Source: Diogma glabrata (taxonomy: Eukaryota > Arthropoda > Insecta > Diptera > Cylindrotomidae). From it: a stretch of DNA of 64,000 bases. Location: assembly GCA_963693315.1 (NCBI GenBank), contig OY856186.1:138253417-138317416 (forward strand), given 5' to 3'. Below the pieces are notes generated by a model. That model was not told the DNA's origin and ran no database searches. It saw only the letters and a program-made list of their open reading frames with translations. A program made the translations under genes and the position numbers. The first letter of the stretch is position 1. Each line of letters begins with the position of its first letter. Shown in pieces: positions 21,650 to 33,078 of this stretch.

Positions 21650-23054
21650 CTGTAAATAGATTTGCGAGGACCTATGATCCGAGTTTTGTCAGTGCACTAT
21701 GACATATATTATCCCCATAATAAAACAAGAAGACAGAACAATATGCCACATCCAGTTATAATTAAAGGTTTAATAAATATATTTTGGTTCAAATAAAAAT
21801 TGACGATACATGAATGCAAAATAGTTTTGTATGACACGAAAAAATCATAAAAACAAACATGCAGAATCGCGCGTATTTAATTGAAGGTCAAACAAAGGTC
21901 GACACTAAACAATACCGTTAGACCAAGCTTAAGAGGTTACAGGTTGAGACGCATATGTATTACTATATAACTGTTGATTACAGCGCCAGTGAAAGAAAAA
22001 CACCGCACCTGTACGTACTCACACGCACACATTCAAACATCCATACTTTTATATATAACAACTTACTCACCCCATAGTTAGTCAAGATTCCGCTTCCTCA
22101 ATCCGATTCCTTATTTACCCATACTACGTTTCCATCAGTGACGTTGATTAATGCAGTCGATGGCACAGCACAAAAAAAAATTGAAGGTTAATCGTATACT
22201 CCGAAATACGACAGAAATAACACAATAATTGTAGAGGTGATAATAATAACTTTATTTTCTAGAATGCACGACAGCTATTGCAAATTTGGTATACTTAAAT
22301 GCGGACACAATACCTCAAATACAATAAAAACATTTTCTTAGCCTTTCGTTTAATTTCTGCTATACTAAGTTATAATTTAATATTAATAATTGAACTACAG
22401 TTGAATCCACTAAACAAATGTTTGTATATAAAATTTTGAATACAAGTTCGATAAATTAGACGTCACAAGACACAAAATAAATTATTTCTTTTACAAATAT
22501 TATTTTCCTATACAAAAATTCCTATAAAAATTTTTCTAAGTTTTCAGTGATTTTAAAACCGCCATTTACTAAAACCAAAACTAACAAAATTGGTTTTTGA
22601 TTGTTTTTGTTCTATTTCTTTCTGACGACGCAACCACATGGGTTTTGGTTTGTTCTATAAATTTTGCTAAGTTACACAAATAAATTTTGCTAAACATTCA
22701 CTAAGAACTTAGAATATAACTCACGATTTTTATTATAATTCTAATGGACTACACACGGTACATATATAAATTTCTTTTATTTTTGATATTTTAACACTGC
22801 AAATAGGTTTGACTACCAGAATGGATATTAGAATCCTTAGTCAATCTCAACCGGATAATTTGTTTTTTTCGTACAAAATCCATCCATAACTTAATGACAA
22901 CTCATCAAAACAATTGTGTCAAATTAATGATAATTGATAATACGATACTGATCTCCTGAGGGCCTCTATCGGCTGGTATTTATAGCTCGAGAAAGGCAAC
23001 GACAACAAAAAAATGGTAGGTATTATCTGGTAGATTTTTGTTTTTTTAACGATA
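21650..23054. other. No gene recognised
   Basis: AT-rich. No exon continuing the acyltransferase could be identified upstream on the minus strand. It could be intronic or intergenic. Confidence 0.4.
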
Positions 23055-23207
23055 ATGAAACCCACTAAAGAGATTGCACATTTGCTTCGTAACAAACTTG
23101 AAAGAAAATACGTAAAAGATGATTACGAATTGAATGTAAGAAATTGGGTTCGAAAAAGAATAAAAACAATTTTAAAAGTTCTTGGCATTGAATTAAACAA
23201 GCAGTAA
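23055..23207 (+). CDS. Small ORF, 50 residues, unknown
   Basis: An ATG-started frame encodes a lysine/arginine-rich 50-residue peptide beginning MKPTKEIAHLLRNKLERKYV and ending in ELNKQ, with predicted amphipathic helices and no signal peptide. I do not recognise it. It has no supporting context and may be chance. Confidence 0.15.
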   Translation: MKPTKEIAHLLRNKLERKYVKDDYELNVRNWVRKRIKTILKVLGIELNKQ

Positions 23208-23929
23208 CATATTGAGCTCAACTTATAAATTAATGCGTGTGAGAAAAATAGAGCGACTCTAAATTAAGGTGATTGTACAACCACTTTGTAACAATACATA
23301 CTTTGAATGGTCGTATCTCATTTATTTTTTGGCTTATAAAAATAAAAAAAGGCAAAGTTATTAGATAAAACAGATATAATTTTGCACTTCAACAGTTTTT
23401 ACATATCATTATTAGGTTTTGAGTTATTTAAAAAAAATTAATATTTTTGAGATATAACGAAAACGTTATTTCGTTTTAACTATTCATTTTAAACCCTATT
23501 TTTTAAAATTTGAGCATCATAAGCTGGTTAAAGTTCTGGGATGTGTTGCTGGTACATAAATAAAGTATATTCTAAATGGGTAACGATTAGTTTCAAATAG
23601 GGTGGTTATGACGGGGATCTTTTTGTTGCTCTTTATGCCACAAAAGTTAAAAGGCGATTTATTTCTGTTATAACTTGCCTTAGTTTCAACGTAACGGAAT
23701 TTTATCAGTAGTCATTTCAACGGTTTTTTACGCTTTTCAAAAAAAGATGTAATGAGTTTTTCCGAAATATCTAACCGTTTTCCCATTATTGAGCGTTGCA
23801 TATTTCGATTTTTGCATTCGATGAACAATAATTTACACCCAACAAGTCCTAACTCAATTAGTATTAAATTTATAGTAACAGTAAAAAACTAATCTATTGT
23901 TTTTTACAAGCTACAGTTTTGTTTATAAT
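23208..23929. other. No gene recognised
   Basis: AT-rich non-coding sequence leading into the repeat at 23930. No motif seen. Confidence 0.4.
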
Positions 23930-24962
23930 GGTTTTTTCGAGAAATTTCAACTGTTGAGTTATTTGGAAAATAATGTAAAAAAACTTACGTTTTTCGATAC
24001 AAAATAGACAATTTCAGTCACAAATAACTCAAAAAATATTGACTTTTCAAAAAAACACCACTAAATATTAAATCCTTAAAATTCACTTTTCTATCGATTC
24101 CCGTTGTTAGTTTTTGTATACAAATTTCGACCCCTGAGATGGGGTGGTAATCAACGCCAGAATAAAAGCGCATATCGTCGTAGGGTAGATTTTGATCTTT
24201 GAACTATTCCCATACATGATGATATATTATCTTAGTTTTGGCCAATTCATTAACAAGAAATATCTTATCTCATAAAATTATATTCTTTAATCCATTCAAT
24301 ACAATTTTGTGATAATTACAGTTTTAAATCATTCAATGATTCGTCAAATTTTTTATGTGTTTTTTCTAATATGTTTAAATAAAAAATAAAACGAATGCGT
24401 AAAAAATTCAAAGTACAAACTGTTAAATGTTTAAAACTTCAATCATTTAATATAAATTAAATGAATTGTTAAATAAGATTAAGTGACGAAATAGTTCAAT
24501 CAATGGTGTTGTCAAACAGCAACGATTTGCACAAAAATTTGGATTCAACTTTTACTTACCCTCTACTTCACAGTTGACTCTCTGCCAGATAAAAACTATA
24601 CGTTAAAACTTCCAATTTTGGCGTTTAAGAACAAACCATTAACAAGCTATTACTCCGTTTGTATTGGGTCTGCAGACACCGTAAACCCAGCATTATTTGT
24701 TTTTTAGTAAGTTACATTTTTATTGCGAATAATTTCTTTGATAAAATGCTTGCTTACATTTAGAGCTATTTGCGAAAAACTATCGTTAAAAGCTTGTTGG
24801 TTAAAAAACTTTACTCGCGAATAACTCAAAAAGTATTGATTATCAGAAAAACGCTATATGGAACTTGGAATTAGTCAATCTATAACATTTGTCACCCCCG
24901 AGAAGGGGTAGCATTCACCTCCAGGGTAAAATCAAACCCCGGCATAGAGTCTTTGAAGTAAA
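23930..24962. repeat. Two diverged copies of a non-coding repeat
   Basis: Blocks at about 23930-24190 and 24770-24962 share ATAACTCAAAAA-TATTGA, a run of AAAAAC, and CGACCCCTGAGATGGGGTGG / CACCCCCGAGAAGGGGTAGC followed by CA(A)C and an AT-rich tail. The CCCC-GAGA-GGGG core is a short inverted repeat. Class unknown. Confidence 0.55.
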
Positions 24963-25310
24963 GTATAAGTAGAACAAAAATTCAAATGTTTGATCAAATC
25001 GGTGCTGTTTGACAACTGCAAAATAACTGCTCAATAAATGCAAAAAAATGGTGATTTAAAACTGAACAAAAATTCATTTAGTTACTTTATATGTCAATGG
25101 TGTACCTAATTCATTCAGATATCTGTCGCTATAAGCGCCATCTGTTGCTAGCGTTTTTTTCATCTGTCGCTAGCGCCTATTCAATTCAATTTTAAATAAA
25201 GTGAATAAAACTACAAAAACAATTATTCAATCTATATCCATTTTATTATAATACTTGTTAAGTTTGAACAAACAAAATTATTAAAATGTGAAAAACAATT
25301 ACACATGATA
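24963..25310. other. No gene; short repeated motif
   Basis: CATCTGTCGCTAGCGCC-type motifs occur three times between 25122 and 25172 (ATCTGTCGCTATAAGCGCC, CATCTGTTGCTAGCG, CATCTGTCGCTAGCGCC). Otherwise nothing is seen. Confidence 0.4.
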
Positions 25311-25374
25311 GTCTAAGAACTAGTGAACCCTCTGGGTAACGGTCTTTCTGTAAGACTAGAAATTTTTTTAGTGA
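25311..25374 (-). repeat. Dispersed repeat, inverted copy at 38.4 kb
   Basis: GTCTAAGAACTAGTGAACCC, then TCTGGGTAACGGTCTTTCTG and TAAGACTAGAAATTT, are mirrored at 38381-38448. The two copies are about 13 kb apart and differ by few bases. Non-coding. Confidence 0.7.
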
Positions 25375-25856
25375 GGCGTAATAAGTAAGAGGCGTAGTAA
25401 GAGGCGTAATTTGAACTCAATTGTGCAAGTAACATTCCGTAAAGACAGAATTCTTGGTTAAAACACATTTTATTAATTATGATGCGATGTACATTAGTTC
25501 ATTTCAATAATTTCACTTGATATTGAAGTTTTGCTCTTCTCATTGGCTACCGAAAAATCAATCGCCTCTTATTCGACATCGGACATTTCTGTTAAAATAT
25601 GTACTAAAATATTCATATTGCAATGAATACTAGTACTTTAATCTATTTTTTTTAATAAACTTTGTTGTGTAAATCTCGTGTTGTAAGAATTATAATATGT
25701 GTCATAATAATAATAATAATAGTTTATTCAGTCAAATAAAGACAGTACATATGTAAATTAAACTTAAATTTATCTTAATTTCTAGCCTAAATTATAATAC
25801 TAAATAATACTACTACATGATTGTATTGATACCATATAATATTATTTATATTTTAA

Positions 25857-27903
25857 TTATGAGGAATTCAAAGTTTTAAATTTAGCTAGAATTTTATTCT
25901 TGAATTGATCCCTACTCATATTAGAGTCATAAAAAGCACTATACTTATTAAAATTTCTGATACATTCGTTAAGTGGGTTATAAAAAGAATAATCATGTCT
26001 ATGAAGTTCTTCAATAAGAGGCCTCCTGTGTCTTGTATTATAAGTATGACAATTAGGAACCATCATTTCACACAATTCAGGACACCTTATATTACCTCTG
26101 ACTAGGTCGAAACCAAATAAAGCAGAAGCAAGCTCACGTCTTGATTTTAGTGAGACCATATTCAGCAGTAAGAGTCTTTCTTCATATTTAGGCAGTCTGT
26201 ATCCAGTAAAATCGAGAGGTTTTAATGCAAAGAGTAAGAATTGTTTTTGTACCGATTCAATAGAGCTTGCGAATAACTCGGTATAAGGCGACCAAATTAT
26301 ACTAGCATATTCCATTTTTGATTGAACTAATGAACAGTACAAAGTTTTTGTCAAGGTGATGTCGTTGAATTCTTTTGCTCTACGTTTAATAAAGCCGAGA
26401 ATAGCATGCCCACTTGTGCAGATTTGGTTGATATGCTGTTTGTATGTCAAGGAACTATCTAACATAACACCCAAATCCCTAATAATATTAACCCTTGATA
26501 GATTAGATCCATTTACATTATATGTATATTTTATTTTATGGCTGCTTCTGGCGAATGTAATTGTCATACATTTTTCAATGTTCAAATGCATTCCATTTAG
26601 TAGACACCAGTTGTATAAAGTTGAGAGATTGCGTTGCAGTGTATAGGCATCGGACATTGACCTAATGACTTTATATATTTTCAAGTCGTCAGCATATAAA
26701 GAAAATTTACAATCTCGGAATAATAATGTGAGATCGTTAATGAACAGTAAAAATAAGAAAGGACCCAAATGACTGCCTTGAGGTACAGAGGATGTAACCT
26801 TGATTGCCCGTGAATGTTTACCTTGAAATTTTACGACCTGATGTCTATTTGTCAAATAAGATTCTATCCACTGCAAGAGTTTGCCCCTAATTCCATATTT
26901 TTTAAGCTTACAAATTAATAAAGCATGATCTACCTTATCAAAGGCCTTAGAAAAGTCTGTGTAATTAGCATCAACTTGGAGACCAGATGCAAATTGACGT
27001 CTAATGAAAGAAGTATATTGTACCAAATTAGAAATTGTTGATTTACCCGAATCAAATCCATGTTGATTAGGGTGGATCAAGTCTCTAAGAACTATGTACA
27101 ATTTTTGACTTATAATTTTTTCAAAGAGTTTAGGAATGGTAGATAGAATGGCAATACCTCGGTAGTTAGAAATCTTACGCTTATCTCCATTTTTAAAGAT
27201 AGGAGTTATAAATGATGATTTCCAGATATCAGGAAAGATACCCTGACTTAGAGAAAGATTAAATAAATATTGAAGATGCTTTGCTATACTAGTTACTGAC
27301 CTTTTAATGAATTTTGGAGGAATTAAATCTGGTCCCGGTCCTTTTTTAATGTCCAAAGACTGAATTGAATTAAAAACTTCTTCAAGCGTAAGCTCGATTT
27401 CTAGTATTCTGTCAGCTGAGGGCAAAATATGTGACTGGTCAGTTTCTTTAAAGATAATAGGTGGTTGATAAACACTCTCAAAATGATGTGCAAACATATC
27501 AGCTATTAAAATCGGTTCTGAAGAAGAATTACCCATGTGAGTCATAGAAGTGGGATATCCTTTTTTACTACGTCTATCCTTAATAAAGTTCCAGAACTGT
27601 TTAGGATCATCGATCAGTTTTAAAGCAGTTTTTTCCTTATGTAGAACTAGAGCATGTTGTTCCTCAATTTTAAATTGTTCGCTAAGTCTAACGAATGTAT
27701 CAAAATCAGATAATCTTTTTGTTTGTTTGTATTTTTTATGCGCCTTATTTCTTTTATTTCTTAGTATTCTAAGTGCTTTATCAAAGTGAGCAGGGCATGA
27801 AAGTGTTGATACGATTTTCTTTGGTGTATGCTTACCGATAGTTTCACATAAAAATTCATTAAACAAAGATGCAGCACTATTTACACAGGTTGAATTTAAT
27901 ATA
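25857..27903 (-). pseudogene. LINE A ORF2, reverse transcriptase half
   Basis: The open frame runs from the LINE B insertion edge to the stop at 25857. It carries the reverse transcriptase that copies the element's RNA at a nicked genomic target. Counting from the first Met (27866): KKGPGPDLIPPKFIK at 174-188, NYRGIAILSTIPKLFEKII at 234-252, the catalytic TDFSKAFDKVDH at 303-314, VPQGSHLGPFLF at 361-372 and YADD at 391-394. A long C-terminal region follows to residue 669. All catalytic residues are present. It has been separated from its endonuclease half (32227-33078) by the LINE B insertion, and the frame is continuous across the reconstructed junction. Confidence 0.85.
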
Positions 27904-28146
27904 ATAATAATCCTTTATTGACTTTAAATTTTATAATACAGTTGTATACATTTAATAATTTACTGAGATCAGCTTTTAATAGTAAGCTTTACAGCAGATG
28001 AAATTAATTATTATGAGTGATGCGAAAAATAAATGAAAAAAGAATGTTTATATATTCAAATGCAGTTCAGTCTGCTTAGTAACTAATAAAAAACTTATAT
28101 TTACCTAACCTACTTAAATCTAAACTTAAAAGCTACGTTGCAAAAA

Positions 28147-30803
28147 TTAAGCGGTAGTAAAGCTAATTGCATTTATTAATTCATTTTCAATACAATTTAA
28201 TTTATTTATATATCTATCATTAGCTTCTCTAGCAACTACATTGACAAGCTTTATATTTAATTCGTTGTGCAGTCTTAAAGTGCTATAACGTCTAGGGCGT
28301 TTATATATAGTTTTTAGAAATTTGTTTTGAATTATTTGAAATTTCTTTTTATGACACAAAGCAATATCCCACCAAATTGGCGCACCATAAAGTATGATAT
28401 TAAGAATCACACACTTGTAAATTAGTGTCTTATTATGACTATTTAGTTTACTATTTCTGTTGAGTAGAGGGTATAGACTTTTGAACAGTGCATTACATTT
28501 TTGTTGTATTTGAGTGACGTGTGTCTTAAATGTTAATGATTTATCCAAATAAATTCCTAAATATTTAGTTGAAGGTCTCCATTCCAAAGAAGAATTTTGA
28601 ATCAGAAAAGGTTGTTGTGGAAGTTTACGGGATGCTCTGCACCTAGTAAAATAAATAGCTTCACATTTTGATATGTTAATACTAAGTTTCCAGTTCTTAA
28701 AAAATTCGAGAATTTTAGTGAGGTACAATTGAAGCTTATTGATAATAGATACCGCCAGTTCATCTGACACAAATATTGCAGTGTCATCAGCAAATAATGA
28801 TAATTTACATTCACTATCTCTTGGAATATCATTGATGAATAAACAAAAAAGCAAAGGACTCAATACGGCACCTTGAGGAACCCCAGCTGGAATACTAAGT
28901 ATAGAAGACATGGAATCAAAAATCTGGACAAAAAATGTTCTATCAGTTAAGAACGATTTTATGATTTTAATTAAAAATATTGGAAATCCATATATAAATA
29001 ATTTATAGCAGACTGCGTCTTGCCAAACTTTATCAAAGGCTCGTTCAAGGTCTAATAATATCATTCCAGTAGATTTTAGCGAAGATCTATTAGATTTAAT
29101 ATGATTGACTACACGATGGATTTGATGAACTGTAGAGTGCCCAGATCTAAAACCAAATTGCTCGTTTATAATTATTTGATTATCAGTTATGAAGTCTTCC
29201 ATTCTTCTTTTGATAATCTGCTCAAAAAGTTTTCCCAATGTACAAAGAAGACTAATAGGTCTGTAGCTTGTAGCAAGAGTGGGGTCTTTGCCAGGCTTTA
29301 AAACAGGAGTAATTTTTGCTTTTTTCCATTGAATTGGGAAATAGCCTAGGTTCAAGCAGCACTCGAATATTATCTTAAGAAAATGGATTCCACTTTCAGG
29401 AAGATTTTTAAGTAAAATAAATGGAATATTATCTACACCTGGAGCTTTGAGCCTTGGAAGGAATTTCAAAATATCAGAAATTTCAGAAGGGCGAATTTCA
29501 GGAATTGTAGCATTGTTATCCAAATTATTGAAATTAGTGCAAAATTCATTCACTTGTTCTTCAATTACAATATTGGAGTTTGGAATTTGATGAGCGTCAA
29601 GGAAGACATCAGCCAATACTTGTGCCTTTTCTGTATTTAAGAAAATTCGATTTCCAGTGTTGGGAGTAACTAATGGTGGAATGGACTTGCGATGGTTTTT
29701 AAAATGTTTAGTTGTTTTCCAGAAGTTTTTGAACCATTATCCAAGCATTCAAGCTTCGTTTGCCATTTTTGATTATAAAGAATATTTATATGATATTTAA
29801 TAATTCTATTTAGCAAGTTTATTGAGGTTTTAATGTGAGCAAGGCGACTTCTGAGGTAAGATCTTCTAAGCGAATTTCGGTGTCTGATAAAACTTAACAC
29901 TTGATCAGATAATAACAATTTATCAGTTGGAAGAACAGGCACAAGCGGTACGGATAGCTCACGAGCTGAAGAAATGGATGCTGTCAAAAAGTCGACTGCA
30001 ACGTTGACATCTGAAATAGTATGAATTGAACTTAAATTGAAATTTTCAATTTCAGATGAAATATGATTCTGATAAATGCTCCAATTAGCATTTTTATAGT
30101 TAAAGTATTTACGATGGCAATGAGCTACTTGATTATTAAATACTATTGAACAGAGGACTGGCAGATGATCGGAGCAGAGTGCTTGAATGGTGTTAACTTC
30201 GGATATCAACTGAGGGTTGTTTGTTAAAAATATATCAATAATACTAGGGACTCCAGCAGGACTATAGTGGGTAGGATCTTGGGGAGCGATAACAACACAA
30301 TCAGAGTTAATAGAATAATCATATAAAGTTCGACCACCGCGGTTAGTTCTAGGACAAAACCAGTTAGGATGCTTACAATTTAAATCACCACCAATTAGGT
30401 AAGGAACATTACCACTACAAATTTTTATAAAATCATTTCTGAGATGCTCAGAATTCGAATATGAACAATATACAGAAAATATTTTAAGTTGATTATTATC
30501 ACTACTTATTATATTAATACCCAGGGATTCTATACAATTTAATTTAAGGTCAGGAAGAAGCGAATGTTTAATGCAATCTTTTATAAGAATACCAACACCA
30601 CCCCTGCGAAGATTTTCTCTATCATTACGATAAAAGCGAAAATTAGGAATCGAAAATGAAATAGAAGGCTTTAAATGCGTTTCACTAATAAGTAATATAT
30701 CAATATTAAAATTATCTAAAAACTGAATTACCTCAAATTTTTTATTTTTTATACCGTACGCGTTCCACACACAAATTTTTAAAGAATTATGGATAACAGA
30801 CAT
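28147..30803 (-). pseudogene. LINE B ORF2, endonuclease-reverse transcriptase, one frameshift
   Basis: The start is the ATG at 30803, overlapping the end of ORF1 by 17 nt. The apurinic-type endonuclease has VWNAYGI, LISETHLKPS, GGDLNCKHPNW and CSDHLPVL. The reverse transcriptase half has KAPGVDNIPFILLK, SYRPISLLCTLGKLFEQII, LDLERAFDKVW, VPQGAVLSPLLF and FADD. At 29726-29730 a run of five T (A on the sense strand) breaks the frame: upstream reads SKTSGKQ, while the other frame continues NFWKTTKHFKNH into the reverse transcriptase. A single missing A in a homopolymer explains it, either a mutation or a sequencing error. Otherwise the ORF is open. Confidence 0.85.
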
Positions 30804-32064
30804 ATTTAATAGCAATATTAGCCATAACATCAAATTGTTCTTCTTTGGAATGACAACCCCGAAGTCCTGAAACAAGTTCTTTGAGAATTTGTAATAACTC
30901 ATGTGGTGCAAACAAATCATTTGTGCTATCTGAATTAATATTAATTGAATTTTCATGATTGATTGCATTTGTTTGAACCACTGTACTGAACTGCATTTTT
31001 TTGTTAACAAAATTATTATTACAATTATTATTAAAATTTTTATTGTTGTTTTGATGAGGTATTGAAGAAATAATAGGAAAATCCTGTTGTTGAAATGAAA
31101 ACGTTGGTTGATTAGAAGGTCGACTCAACTTATTTTTTAGATTCAGATGATTTTTTATTTGAATGTATTTTTCTCTTTCTGGACAAATTATAGAGTTAGA
31201 TGTATGATTTCCACTACAATTACAGCAAACATGTTTAGTAATATCGTTTTGCAAAGGACACTCCATATCATCAATATGTTCATCTCCACCACAGAAATTA
31301 CATTTTGGCTTCATGTAGCATGCGTTCGCTCCATGACCATACATTTTACATTTATAACATTGAAGAGGACCTTTGCTGGTGGATCGACAAATCTCCCATC
31401 TGCACACTGTGTTATTAACAAATCTAATATTTTTTAGTTGGTTCAGAGACATTGATCCCTTTTTGAAAGCAACAAAATAAAGGGCATCTTCACTGTTTCG
31501 ACGATATTTTTTAGGAATAGTTTTCCAAACATTAACTGGACTCAGGCCGCTATTCTCAAGGCTTTTCTTAACTTCATTTGTATCCATATCATGGAGCCCA
31601 CATAGTACAAATTTAACAAAACGGTTTTCCTCAAGCGTATATGAGAACATACCATTGTCATGTTCTTTTAATTTAGTAAAAATTTTGTTATAGTCTGATA
31701 GGCTATATGTAAGTATTTTTATGCCAATTGACATGATTTGTATATTATATTTTGAAATATTTAGTTCCTTCATAGTTTTATGAATCTCCGTTGAGGAAGA
31801 TTTTGTAATTATTGGAGGAATTTTTTCTACCTGTTTTCTAGCATTTTCACCAGACGGAGAACTAGTTTGCGGTTTTTTGGCATATTTTGATAAATTAACG
31901 TTAGGTGGTAAACCTGCATACCTGTTTACTGTTGGGATATCACTCATTTTAATGCCTTGACTCATCTGCTTAATGCTGCTGAGCGAGCTCCTAGGGAGGC
32001 TACGCATCTGGCGACTTATAGTTCTTTTATTTGTGAGCATCCACACACAATAATCACAAAACAA
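30787..32064 (-). CDS. LINE B ORF1, Gag-like RNA-binding protein
   Basis: A 425-residue protein expected to bind the element's RNA in the ribonucleoprotein. The middle has the PRE_C2HC-associated pattern (FVLCGLHDMDTNEVKKSL, then VWKTIPKKYRRNSEDALYFV). Three zinc knuckles follow: CYKCKMYGHGANAC, CNFCGGDEHIDDMEC and CCNCSGNHTSNSIIC. The C-terminal part is Asn/Gln-rich. The frame is intact. The first Met at 32064 may not be the real start; MSQGIKMSDIPTVNRYAGLP a little inside is also plausible. Confidence 0.8.
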   Translation of the reverse strand: MFCDYCVWMLTNKRTISRQMRSLPRSSLSSIKQMSQGIKMSDIPTVNRYAGLPPNVNLSKYAKKPQTSSPSGENARKQVEKIPPIITKSSSTEIHKTMKELNISKYNIQIMSIGIKILTYSLSDYNKIFTKLKEHDNGMFSYTLEENRFVKFVLCGLHDMDTNEVKKSLENSGLSPVNVWKTIPKKYRRNSEDALYFVAFKKGSMSLNQLKNIRFVNNTVCRWEICRSTSKGPLQCYKCKMYGHGANACYMKPKCNFCGGDEHIDDMECPLQNDITKHVCCNCSGNHTSNSIICPEREKYIQIKNHLNLKNKLSRPSNQPTFSFQQQDFPIISSIPHQNNNKNFNNNCNNNFVNKKMQFSTVVQTNAINHENSININSDSTNDLFAPHELLQILKELVSGLRGCHSKEEQFDVMANIAIKYVCYP

Positions 32065-32226
32065 TCAATTTATATTTCAAGGTTTAACTTTAATTTGATT
32101 TGAATTTATAACTAACAACAAATCCAAACAAAAAATAAAACACAGTTAGAAATTTAATTTTAATATTGAAAAATTTGATTATTACTTGATAATTTGATGT
32201 TTACTTCGCAAACACCGAATATCGAA

Positions 32227-33078
32227 TGAATTTAATATATAAGAATTTAGTTCACGGTTAATTGCTTCATAATTTGCTTTGTCAAAGTTATAAGAAATTA
32301 TAGTGTCAATTATATTTTTCCTTCTTTCCTCAGTAAAAAAATAGGTTAATTGAAGTATTTGATGGTGAACACTGGTTTTTGATGTCAATTTTAGTGAAGC
32401 TATAGCCAGATCAAAATTAGATGTGACATTTGTAAAGATAACATCTAGAAGGTTTCCACTATTATTCTTAAAAATATGAATTTGGCACAAACCTAATGAA
32501 AAACCTTTAATTTGAAAATCATAATAAGTGACATCAATATTAACGAGGTCATATATAGTTTCCTGTAAATCATTTTCAACCCAATGAATATTCGGCATAT
32601 TGGCATCACCATAAATAAAAATGTCATCATCAATGGTCATGTTTAAGTTAAGGTTTGCTATTAAATTAGCTAGATTATTATAACTATTTATGTTAGACTT
32701 AGGCGGTATATAGAAAGCACTTACAAATAAAAATTTACCATTTAGTTGTAGTTTACATGCAACAATGTCAAATGAGGTGTCATCACTTACAGATTGTAAC
32801 TGAACCACTGCACTAGGGATGTAATCCTTTACTGCAATGAATACACCACCCCCAAGTTGATCTGTATCAGTATTAGAAAGTATTCGATCTTTTCTGTAGA
32901 TAGGCCATCCATCAGGCACAATTTCAGATGTTAAATGTTGACTCTGTAACCATGATTCTGTCACGATGACAACATCATAATCGGAGTTATCTAGATCGTT
33001 TCTGAAATTTTCCAACGATGACCTCATACCAGACATGTTGTGATAGTAGATGCTTAGGCCCTTCGGTATTGATTCCAA
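32227..33078 (-). pseudogene. LINE A ORF2, endonuclease half
   Basis: It starts at MESIPKGLSIYYHNMSGM (33078) and encodes an apurinic-type endonuclease that nicks target DNA. Visible motifs are VTESWL (catalytic Glu), YRKDR, GGGVFIAV, YGDANMPNIHW and LLDVIFTN; the usual SDH triplet is VHH here. At 32227 the frame runs into LINE B's 5' leader and stops about 15 codons later (32182). Its natural continuation is 27890 downward. ORF1 ends at 33054, inside this ORF. Confidence 0.8.

Larger units (their letters stand above)
27904..32226 (-). mobile_element. LINE B, Jockey type, 4.3 kb, with 13-bp TSD
   Basis: It is inserted on the minus strand inside LINE A ORF2. TGAATTTAATATA occurs immediately on both sides (27891-27903 and 32227-32239), a 13-bp target-site duplication. 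The 3' end has AATAAAGGATTATTATTAT. It carries a Gag-like ORF1 with PRE_C2HC-type and zinc-knuckle regions and an ORF2 with endonuclease and reverse transcriptase, the Jockey layout. The good state of both elements implies a relatively recent insertion. Confidence 0.88.

Noticed and set aside
26356..31437. Plus-strand ORFs within the LINEs
   Set aside because: They are antisense shadows of the reverse transcriptase and Gag-like frames on the minus strand.
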